From assembly GCA_000934455.1 (NCBI GenBank), contig KN889153.1:22116-56728 (forward strand): a stretch of 34,613 nt of DNA. Direction: 5' to 3'. This DNA is from Apostichopus parvimensis. Its lineage: Eukaryota > Echinodermata > Holothuroidea > Aspidochirotida > Stichopodidae. This document shows positions 11,801-23,800 of this stretch, piece by piece; the first letter of the stretch is position 1; the number at the start of each line of letters is the position of its first letter. Both the position numbers and the translations under genes were made by a program. The notes under the pieces were generated by a model. That model was not told the DNA's origin, did not search any database, and saw nothing but the letters and a program-made list of their open reading frames with translations.

Positions 11801-14800
11801 TCTCCCACATTGCAGGGAGAGGAAATCAGGAGGTATAAGCCCGACAGAGTGGTCCCTAGAACATCGGACATGCAAACAACTCTTCAACTATTTTTGGATG
11901 TCCGAACATTTACTGTACCTCTTTGTGTCAGTCAAGAATGCCAAACTTCCAGCCTTCTGTTCCGACCTTCAAGTCTGACCTCTGAGTGTGAGGATTTCCG
12001 GAGGTCTTCTCCTAGGAACTGAGAAGTTTTATCGATCCGTCTCAGAACGGATATATCCTGAGGTGATTCGTCGACCTTTAGATTGGTCTTGTTGTTGTGC
12101 TTATATCTGTTACACTTTGCTGTACTCTTTGTATATTCGGTGTTGCAGGTAACACCTCACTCACTTCACCTACGTACCACTTGGTGAGGTTCTATGGCGA
12201 TCGGCAGAGCTCACATCTTTCTTAAGTTTTTACTTACCTACCCCTCTTCCGTACCCTAGTGCGGGGCCATCGAGCCCAACATTTTCCTTGGGGTAGATCC
12301 GGAAGGAGTGAGTGGGCGGTGGTGCCCAGGGAGCGAGAACGCAGTGCTAAAACGTTCCAATGTGTAGTTACAGTAGGTAGATGAAAAAGTGCAGATGTGG
12401 AGAGGGAGACTGGTAAGTATCGTTGCTGGTAAACCTCCATACCTGTAAGTATTGGGGATTACATATTAGTTTCAGTGTACCTCTTCTTTTTAAGTACCTT
12501 GCAATTAGAGTTGCAGGATTGTGGTTGGACATCATTACCTTGCTGGGGCTTAATAAAAACAAGTGTATTAAAATTAAAAAATTTTGGCTCCAATTAATCC
12601 AACAATAGTGGACAGAAAAGTAGCATGCTTAGAATTAGCAAGTTTCTATTCTCATGCTTAACAATGTTAGTGCTAAAAAAAACCTGGCTAAAATCAACTG
12701 TTTCAGTGCTGGCATTTTCCTGAATTCAAACACGTATCAGTTACTATATACAGTACAGGCTTTTGAGAGCATCTGATTAATATTTGCTGATAATAAGCAG
12801 TAATACAGGGCTTATGTTATAGGTATGGAAATCATGTTAATTCTTTGATTGACGATTGTTAACAGACTAGCAGTGTGCCATGTGTTAATATTGTTCATGT
12901 CTACCTGCAGAAGATGCAATGTTGCCTTTTTTTCTACTGGCAAACCCCAAAATCTACTGGCATAATGTAAGGTAGTCAATAATTTGAATTTCGAGGGCGT
13001 GAAGTTTCTGAGCAAAGTTAAATATCATGTCATATATATACGACAGTACTAGATATATTTTATTCGGGTTTTTTGTCTTTATCTCCGATGGAAGGACCTC
13101 ATGCTTTTATGATATTTTGTGTAAGATCAGTTTTGAAGTAAAAGTAATGTTGGGACTTTTTGGCTGACCAACACAAATTAACAGAGATAAAATTCTTTCA
13201 AGTTATACTTTTCTCAAAACGCAAAGTAGGAGATTACTCCCATGTTTCAAGTGCAGATTTTTTAATAAACTATTTTTTTAAATTCATTTCACAAAAATTC
13301 TGTCAATGAAGAACATAATTTATATGTCTTGAGTTTGATACTGCTGTTACCTCCTTGGTTTCTGCTTCGTAGCCTGATTCTCTAGTCAAGTTGTGACCTC
13401 TGCTTTAAATAAGGTTTTGTCTCTCCGAGCAGTTTGCTGTGATAATTTTCATCGATTGGTAATCATCACTGCTTGATTGTTTTCGTCACTGATTATTAAA
13501 TCTGCATCAATCACATGTGCTACACAGGATAGGTAGAAAGGTCATTGGGTCATAGAAATAGAAAATGAAACCAGCAATACGCTAAGGATGATAATTGCAG
13601 TTGTTAGTTAAACAATAAAAACACTATTGCATGGCTTTGCTGCACAAACATGCTCTTCTTTGTAGAATAAAGGTCAGTGGATGTTGGGAGCCATGTGATA
13701 TCCTGCTTCTAACATTGAACACAAGACACGCAGTAGCAGAGTGTTTTTTTGCAACCGCCTTGTAGAAATGTTGCCAACACTGCTTGCCTAACTGTTTCAG
13801 AGAAGGAATAAAACATGCAATCCAAATGATTTAACCCACACCATCATCTGACATTGAGTAATTGACCGTGAAAACTAAGTTTTTATTGCAACAAATGAAA
13901 GTTCTTCTGTCTATTTAACATAGCATTTTTAATCTAATTTATTGTTAGGATGATTGACATTAGTATGTTCACAAACAAAATTTCCCCGCCACCATGCCCC
14001 AGACTCTCCCCTTCCCTCACCACCTACCCAGGTATGTTCACATCCCCTAGTGTCACAAACCAGTTGCTGCCTCTCACACGAGAAATCGCAGTGGAAACCC
14101 TGCAGTAGTATAGCATGCGATACAGTAACATACATAGGTTATTGCTACAGTGAGTATAGTGGCAACACTAATTTGTGTTTGTCTTGACAGTGGAAAAACC
14201 TTTGGCAGTTTAATTAGAGGCTTCATTGTCTAATTATAGAGCTTGTCAAGATTGTGCATACTGCAGCTATGGGGTTTAAGCATTCAGTAATATCAGCAAT
14301 GTTTAGATTATCTTGGCAAGTGGGCATTGGAAAAAAGCTGGCAAAGTCAAACTGAGCAATTTTATTTGATGTTGAGCTGTTCAGATTCACAAGAATTGAT
14401 TTGATAAAAGAAGATGGATATTATCAGTGAAAGCAGAGTAACAATCATAATCTATGTATTAAACTAATATTCTGTCAAGCTGGAAGTTTATTGAAAACTG
14501 TTCAGATAGACTTTTGTAGCATTGCATCGTTAAGAAAACAATAAAAGAGCAGTCGGAAATGATTTGTTTTCATCGTAAACACATATTTGTAGCCTACTGT
14601 ACATTAGATGGAAACTACTGTACTAGTCTCACGCAAATCTTTTTTTGCGTTGGAGAGGTATTGGGATGTGGAGGCCGGGGTTAGGGTGAGGTTGGGTGGG
14701 CATTGAAAAGGATAGACCTCTAACAATGTTGTAGGGCTAGCTGATGTTGACAGCATGCACCAATATGGACTTTAGATTGTTTTTTTTATTTGTTTTATTT

Positions 14801-17800
14801 GTTTAAGTTTATGTTTTATTTTAATTTGAAGGCGATCTCTATTTCCTAGTGGTGATCAACTAGGTAGCCACTTGATGTTTGAGTCTATTTAAATTAAATC
14901 ACACATATGGAATTTTTTTCTTGTATATCAAATTTGTTCCTTTATCTTCTTTTGGCCATGTTTTCTCATCAGTTCTGGTATAGCTCTGTCTGCCCTCACA
15001 ATCAAGGCATCTTTCTATTGGCTCATGGTAACATATGGACTTGTCTTTGGAGTTGGGATTGGCATAGCGTACGTACCGCCAATGGTCTGTGCAAACCGTG
15101 TAAGTATGTGGTTTCAATTGTACATTTATGCAAATTGTATGCAAATCATGTAAGCAAATGAGTTTTCTCCTAGATCAGTAGTTCAAGATGTGGTTGGGTG
15201 GTATAATATTATCTGCATCTCTGAAATTGTGCTCTCTGTTTTAGATTCTGCACGTATTTACAAGTATTTGCCATTTGTTTACTAAAAGGAAACAGATGGC
15301 TACAAGATCTGAAATGTTCATAAGTGCAGAATTGATCAAAGTTTGTCATAGTCATTAGTGTTATCCACTACCACAAGACTCCTGTGAAGCTCGTAAAATG
15401 TCCTACAAGAGATATGCCTCTGCTTGTTAGTGTAACTTGCAACTATAATTTTTCTTCTATTCTCGCAAATTTTTCTGGAACCAATTAACATTGCTACATT
15501 GCAAGATACAGCAGGTTTTAAAATGGCAGGTTAGAATTGCTGCACTACTGTATTTTATGATGTGTTATTATAGTCAGCTTCAATTATGCTACTCATGAAT
15601 CTCATGAATCTGTTGCATCTATTTTTCATAGCCATATCTCTAGATTGCGTTGTGCTGCAGTGAATATTTCTGTGGTCGTTTTCCAAAGTTACTTTATTTT
15701 GTGCATTTAGGCAAGAAACTCAAAAGACCACTGAAATTACTATAGACGAGGACACTGTAGTTTTCTGTGTGCAGGTAGTTAACTTTGTAAATAGCCTGTA
15801 CATAGTGTCCTTGTCCACCTGCATTCTTTGGATGTGGATACCTGCAAGTACTGTATTCCTAGATGTGAAGAAGTGTGCTTTCAAAAATGGTATTTCTGTA
15901 TAGTCCAGAAGTTGAAATCTTATAATAATCTTATAATACTGTAGATAGAAACAAAAATTGAAGCAATGGTTTAATAAATTAATCCATCTACAAGGATTAT
16001 CCCCCCCCCCCCAGCCCCGTCGTGCTGTATACTGTAAGTCGTTCTTTGGTCTTTGAATTTGTACCAAATAAGTAAATTTGATCTTCTTTCCATTCACGCA
16101 GTGGTTTCCAGAATCTAAAGGTTTAGTCAACGGTGCTATTGCAGCTGGTTTTGGCGGAGGGGCGTTCATCTTTAACATTGTCCAAACGTTTTATATCAAC
16201 CCAGACAACATCAAGCCCAACCACACCTTGCACTTTGATGACCACATTGAAAAGTAAGCTACTCCATTCAAATATATTCCTGCTACATGTCAACTCTCTT
16301 CACAAGAGATTTTCTGAGCTCTCTCAATTTAACTGTGCTAAATTGCTCTCTCCTGGGTTATGATTGAAATCCCACTGACTTAGCCAGCTTGTTAGTGCCA
16401 TTGTTGTATCCCACATTCCTGCATTGCTTCCAAGGATTTTGGATGTTTGAGGCAATAATATAAACTAGAAAGGTCAACGGCAAACCAACTCACAGTCCAT
16501 AAACGCAGCTTCTTTATAATGTCAATCACATATTAAGCTCCCCTAATGAGGCTCAAAAAAAGTTGCCACTAATCCTGATATCCATGGAAATGGTTTCCGG
16601 GTTTATTAGTGAACCTGACATATATTGTAACGCTGTTAGTACAGGTACAGTAGGGCAGAGGGGGTGTTTCAGTGAAGTGATTTCTGTGGTAAACAGTTAC
16701 ATTTTGTAGTGTACTAATTACAAGCAGAGAATTAGTGCATAATGTATCAGAATGGTCAATGCCTAATATGTAGAGAGCTTCCATGTGCATGCAATGATGA
16801 GTGATCAAGCTAGTGACTATTTCGCAATTGGTTTTGATTTGTTTATTCTGGCCATCAATACATTTTAATAGCCATTATATATAGAGCAGAAGCTGTAGTT
16901 TTGCTTTCCATTTGTGGCAAAACTGTATACTCTACACACACACACACACAATAAAGAGTTTATTTTGGTTCCTTTGCTCTTTTCAATAAGGCTGTTTCTA
17001 TAATTATTTAAAGATTTTTTACAATTTGCCCTGATACGGTCCACCCATCACGACTCTCTCAGCATGGATGGGGGTTATTTGTATTGGCCGACAATGCACG
17101 GGTGATAATCAGCAAGGTCCTTATAACTTCTTACCAGCTTTTAGGAATGTCCCTGACGGGTCCCATGGCTCTGCAAGGTTCTGCTTCAAATCATGGAGGT
17201 AAAAACAGATTCAAATTATCTTGATTTGGGTAGATCTTCTCTAAAATGTTAAGTTGGCTTACTGCCTCTAAACTTTGCCTGAACTCTGATGAAGGTAATT
17301 TGAGAATCAACAACGTCTATAGCTAACATTGATATGAAAGGAAACTTGTTCCACTATTTTGGTTTCAACAACTCAATGCTAGCTCTGCTTGTTTCCTTTC
17401 TTTTGGCTTGCATTCTTTAGTCCATTCGATTAATACGTATATCTCAAGAAACTTTTCCATGATAGCGTGCTACAGTTGGGGTCTATACAGCAGAACTTAT
17501 AATTGCTGTGTCCGTGAGCTGCCAATTTGTTAAAACAGAATCATGTGATGTCATGATGCTGGCTAAGATCTCAAATCTGTTTGCTTTCTCTTCGCTTAAA
17601 TTCTTCTTACATTGTTTCAAGGTTGCATACTAGGTGTGACCCTGAAACTATATATGCTACCATTGGGTCATGTAAACCAGCTTCAGTATCTTAGATTCAA
17701 CATTTTCTTAAATCTCCAAATTAAAGAAGACGAACATATTACAAAGAAATAGAAAAAAAAAGCATGTGTGGTCCGCTGATGTCATCCTTAGACTTGATCA

Positions 17801-20800
17801 AACCTTCAACTTTGTACGTGAAGAATCTTTAAATATGTGATATCTCTCTCGCAGATGTGATGTCAATTTTCTCGGCAGTTTGTTTTTGTTACAAGTATCT
17901 CTACCACATAGTTCAGATACTGATACATGTGCGTGCGTCTGTTTTAAGTTCTTAATTTGTGAGGGTTGAAAATTTAACCGACCATTTGTTAAGTTCTTCA
18001 TCGACCTTGCCCAAAGGTTTGATTTTTCTTGTGAAGGCCATCCCAATCTGTGTGATTTTAAATCCAGCATATTTCACTGGCATACTGTATACACCTGAAC
18101 AGATGTCATTTCGTTTTTTCATATTGACATCTTTTAGTCTGCATAGGTCGCGCTGCTTTCTCAAACAAACATCAACAAGTTGAATAAGGTGTCTCATGTG
18201 TGTATACAATTATATATGCAAGATACCAAGCTGTCAAGTTCTCATACAGACAGAACTTAAAGAGAGAATCTTAAGAAGCTAAAGATTAAAACTTTCGAAA
18301 ATGTGAAACAGTTCAGATACTTTAATTTTTAATTCCAAAATGTCACTACGTGACATTCGCTTCTCAAGGTATATTTTTTTGTATACTTAAAGTGTCAAAC
18401 TCTTAAAATTATTTTCCTTCACTGGGATGTTTATCAATTTAAATCCTCCCTAGGTAGCAACTTATGGTTAAACCCTATCAGAGATTACTTTCAAAAAGCT
18501 TAAAGGAGCAAGTTTTCAGCATGCTAATATCTATGGGACCAACAATGATGAACTTAAAAGCTCACTTTAATTGTCATCAGAGAGACAGTCTCCTCCTTTA
18601 CGCAAGATCAACCCTCTACATAGTACATTAAACCGTCTCTTCTTTTATCTATCTGGTGCAATTGATTTACAAGTTAAAGAGAAAAATCAGAAAAACAAAG
18701 GCTTCTTGCAAGCTCATCTAAATGTCACTTAAAACTGTCATTTTCCACTGATTTATGCAGAAACTTATTAACTTATAAACTCCGAAACTTATCATGAATA
18801 TGTGTATCCAGAAACAATACTTTGATTCAGTTAGGATTTGGGGGAATTCCATGAGCTTTTTTATACACATGTATATTTCAGAAAAGTCTTCCAAAAGTTA
18901 AATTCTTCCCACTTTAAGGTAACATGATGTTCCTATTGGTGTGATTATCAGGAGATTTGAAGGTCCTTCCTCAACCCCCTCCCCACCCCCTCCATGCACC
19001 AAGGTTTCCACTCTCATCCACTTTTGGAAATATCTGCATGTGATGGAGTGTGTAGTATTAAATGGGTCCTACCCCATTGTCAAATCATAAATGCAAAGTA
19101 AGTCTCTGATGGACATTGTGTATCATTGAAGGAGAAGACCTTATTAGAATGGATGCCAATTGGGACACTAGGAAATATTTGTGTTGTCTGAGGGCCAATG
19201 GCTATTACTTAACCAGATAAAGAGATGTTGACATTCCTCATATAGTCATGCGTAGTAATAGTATTCAATATGAACAATAACGTTAACAGTATTAAACTTG
19301 CTTTGTATTTGAAATTTAATCATCAGATCATTACATATTGTTGATATGGAACTTTTTAACACCAGATGGATATTTTTGATATATTGCTTTTCTCCCAGAT
19401 ATTACGACCAGCCGTCACTGCTTAAGAGGGTACCCACATGTTTCCTTCTGCAGGCTGGAATATTTCTGCTCATGCAAATAATTGGAGTTTGTCTCATCAG
19501 CAATCCACCACGACCACAACAGGTATAATATCATATACTGCAGTTATTACTCTCATTATGGATCCGCCCGCTTCTTGCATGTGTGTGTGTGTGCAGGGGG
19601 GGGGGGGGCGTGTTTACTGATGTGTGTTTTTGGGTAGGGAGAAAAGTTGTGTAGTGATGTACATGGNNNNNNNNNNNNNNNNNNNNNNNNNNNNNNNNNN
19701 NNNNNNNNNNNNNNNNNNNNNNNNNNNNNNNNNNNNNNNNNNNNNNNNNNNNNNNNNNNNNNNNNNNNNNNNNNNNNNNNNNNNNNNNNNNNNNNNNNNN
19801 NNNNNNNNNNNNNNNNNNNNNNNNNNNNNNNNNNNNNNNNNNNNNNNNNNNNNNNNNNNNNNNNNNNNNNNNNNNNNNNNNNNNNNNNNNNNNNNNNNNN
19901 NNNNNNNNNNNNNNNNNNNNNNNNNNNNNNNNNNNNNNNNNNNNNNNNNNNNNNNNNNNNNNNNNNNNNNNNNNNNNNNNNNNNNNNNNNNNNNNNNNNN
20001 NNNNNNNNNNNNNNNNNNNNNNNNNNNNNNNNNNNNNNNNNNNNNNNNNNNNNNNNNNNNNNNNNNNNNNNNNNNNNNNNNNNNNNNNNNNNNNNNNNNN
20101 NNNNNNNNNNNNNNNNNNNNNNNNNNNNNNNNNNNNNNNNNNNNNNNNNNNNNNNNNNNNNNNNNNNNNNNNNNNNNNNNNNNNNNNNNNNNNNNNNNNN
20201 NNNNNNNNNNNNNNNNNNNNNNNNNNNNNNNNNNNNNNNNNNNNNNNNNNNNNNNNNNNNNNNNNNNNNNNNNNNNNNNNNNNNNNNNNNNNNNNNNNNN
20301 NNNNNNNNNNNNNNNNNNNNNNNNNNNNNNNNNNNNNNNNNNNNNNNNNNNNNNNNNNNNNNNNNNNNNNNNNNNNNNNNNNNNNNNNNNNNNNNNNNAT
20401 GGGTAGTTGAGGTAGGGAGAGAAGTTGTGTAGTAAAATGTGTGGTCAGGACATGAGATGTGTAGTGATGTATGTGGGATGGGTAGAGGTGTGTAGATACG
20501 TGTTTAGGGGAAGGGAGAGAAATTGTGTAGTGATTATGGGGTAGGGAGAGATGTGTAGTGATGATGCCTATTTTCCTTGCAATGCAATGGGGCTGTTTGG
20601 GAGGATATGTATGTTTTAGCAAAGCTGATATGTAGAATTGAGCTATTATAACAGATATGCAGTCTTGTCTTTTTTGCCAATGCCTTCAAAATAACTCTGA
20701 GTGTTCTTTCCTCTTTGCAGCTGCGTACGCTGAGCGTCAAGTCCAACCTAATATCTGACGATGAAGATGATGACTCCTCCTCTGAAGAGTATCACCCCAC

Positions 20801-23800
20801 TCATTTCCCGAGAGTACCAGAGGAACAGATTTATCAAGACCCCAAATCCTCTGGGAACATTTATACCCCTCTAGAAGTCATCAGACATTGGCCATTTTGG
20901 ATTCTATGGTTCACTTTTGCAGTCAACGCCCAGATCATTGTGATCGTTCCATCCCTTTACAAGGTAGGTATATCTACCAGAGTATTATTAATACTTCTGC
21001 AGTTAAATTTTATACGACCTGCAAGAAATGCATGGGCTGAAAGCAGTGGGCTAGGCAGTGCGTAGTCAAAGTCTTCCACCCCTCTGTAGAATTAACCTAG
21101 AACTGCCATTTAACTTTACAGACACGCTATTGAGAGACGTGCGTGTGTGATTGTTTTTTCACATAAACAATATTTTTTATATTATTTATTGCACTGAATT
21201 AGCATTTGTGTCATGTGACGATGCACATGATCATTTAGCTGAGGTTATAGAATTGAAGAAGTATATTTAAAATGTCTTTCAGTTTGTTGGTTTGTGTAAG
21301 TGTCACCAAATTCTTGAAGCTATCCTTTGATTATCAAAACCTTCCACACAGTGGGTCTTAACCTTGAAAACCTTCAAACTCGCCAACTTTGCATATCTCT
21401 GAGTCGGAGTGAAGCCTTTAGAATCATTTACTGTTGAGGACAAAATCTGCTAATCATTCCTTTTCCACCTAGACCAATTAAGAAATTGTTGCTTGAGGAA
21501 CCACAAGTACAAATACTGATTGCATATCATTATGTAAACAATCACCAGATAGGTTTTGTAATTGTGTAATCATCATGTGAGCAATCTCAGCATAGAGGTG
21601 CAGATAGTCGTAATTGATTAATCGCCAGTAGTCGCGATTACACTTTGGAAGTTTGATTAATCACGCTCAAAACCTAAGTAGCGATTACTCGACTACAAGC
21701 TACAGAAGCACTACACATAATCTGCTTTGAAAAATGGCCTAACCTATCAAAAACAATACTTAAGCAGTTTGTCAGCAAATATCGCGAAAGTACAGGTTCT
21801 CACAATGCTACACTAGCACTGTGTTGTGTAAGAAATCAGCAAGCACCTGCTCCAGTTAGATTCATAGTTTACTTGTCAGTAATACGCTTGTTCTTCAGTG
21901 CAACATTCAGTTCTAGCAATGTTTGATCATTGCGCGTAATTGCAAATTCGCAAGTTATTAATCTTTTACGATTGCCAAAGTATTTGTCATACATTCAAAC
22001 ATGTTTACAGTTACTTCTTTACTGGCCTGGTTCACATTTATCCGATGTCTGATCAAGTGTGATTGTAGTGTAGTTTCATTTCAATGTGCAAAATATGTGC
22101 CTGCTATCGCACTAGGCTAGAGCCTAGAACTTTGAACGTCCTTCAATAGAAAACTCTTGCATACTAATCATCACACCGCCACAAGGTGGTTCATCTATTC
22201 ATTGTTTGCAAGTTCGTTTTCATTAATGATAGTAGTTGTAGTAGCCTCGTAGATTCATCGAAAGATTTTGATTTAAAGGGAAGAATTTTAAGAAATGTCG
22301 TAGATTGAAAGTTGTTAACAGTTTTTGTTTGGTAGATGTTTTAACATGATTTAGACACCACACATTAAGACACGAAAGAATAAATAAAGACAGTGCACCA
22401 TGGAGAAAGATTTGTTTTGACTGTATTTCTGCAATTTAAAAATGACAGTGATGACATCATAACTGTAACCGAGTAATTGCGAGAAGAGCTGTGCGATTAA
22501 TCGACTACAAAGGAAAGAGTCGACTATCAGCACTACAACATAGTACCGACTAATGTTCACAACCTCCATGGTGCCGATTAATCTGTAATATTGTGAGCAA
22601 TCCCCACGTAGTACTGATTAATCTGTAATATTGTAAGCAATCTGCATAGTACCCATTAATTTGTAATCATGTCAGCAATCTCCATTGGACCAATAAATAT
22701 GTAATATTGTCAGCAGTCTCCGTAGAACGATTAATCTGTTATTTTGTAAGCAATCACCACATAGTAATGACTATTCTGTGGTCATATGATGTGAGCAATC
22801 ACCACATAGTACCGTTTAATCTATAATCTTGTAAGCAATCTCCACAGAGTATATACCAATCAATCTGTAATATTGTGAATAAACTCCATGTAGTACCAAT
22901 CAATCTGTTATCTTGCAAGCAATCTCCACACAGTAATGATTATGATGTAATCTTGTCTTGTACGCAATCGCCACTTAGTACCGATTAATCTTTAATTTGT
23001 GTAAGCAATCACCATATATAGTACCGATTAATCTGTAATTTGTGTAGGCAATCACCATATGTGGTACCGATTAATCTGTAATTTTTGTAAGCAATCACCA
23101 TATATAGTACCGATTAATCTGTAATTTGTGTAAGCAATCACCATATATAGTACCGATTAATCTGTAATTTGTTAAGCAATCACCATATGTAGTACCGATT
23201 AATCTGTAATTTGTGTAGGCAATCACCATATGTAGTACCGATCAATCTGTAATTTGTGTAGGCAATCACCATATGTGGTAGCAATTAATCTGTAATTTGT
23301 GTAAGCAATCACCATATATAGTACCGATTAATCTGTAATTTGTGTAAGCAATTATCATATATAGTACCGATTAATCTGTAATTTGTGTAGGCAATCACCA
23401 TATGTAGTATCGATTAATCTGTAATTTGTGTAAGCAATCACCAAATGTAGTACCGATTAATCTGTAATTTGTGTAAGCAATCACCATATGTAGTACCGAT
23501 TAATCTGTAATTTGTGTAAGCAATCATGTTAACTCCATTTTACCTGTTGCTCTTCTTTTTGTATTCACTACAATTTGATAGAATGTTTATATCTCCCGCA
23601 GGCTTTTGGCCAGACCTTTATCGATAGCGATCAGTTTCTAGCAATTGCTGGATCTGTCAGCTCCATCTTCAATGCTTTTGGAAGAATCTTCTGGGGTCAG
23701 TTTGCTGATAAAGCATCGTATAAGGTCAGAAAACTACTCATTGTTGCATGACATTTGGCTAGCAGAGACCTCAGTTATGTGTGTGGTTGGGGAGTGGGGG

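Noticed and set aside
17798-18209. Two overlapping minus-strand frames of 85-90 codons in intron 5 that look vaguely LINE-like
   Set aside because: The only resemblance is a short NKWSVKF-type phrase. No catalytic or C-terminal LINE block is visible, so no element was called.
19531-20622. Long open frames of 260-363 codons
   Set aside because: They are mostly Ns from the assembly gap.
22544-23527. CRISPR-like regular repeat
   Set aside because: The 43-bp units are directly adjacent with no variable spacers, and the context is a eukaryotic intron.
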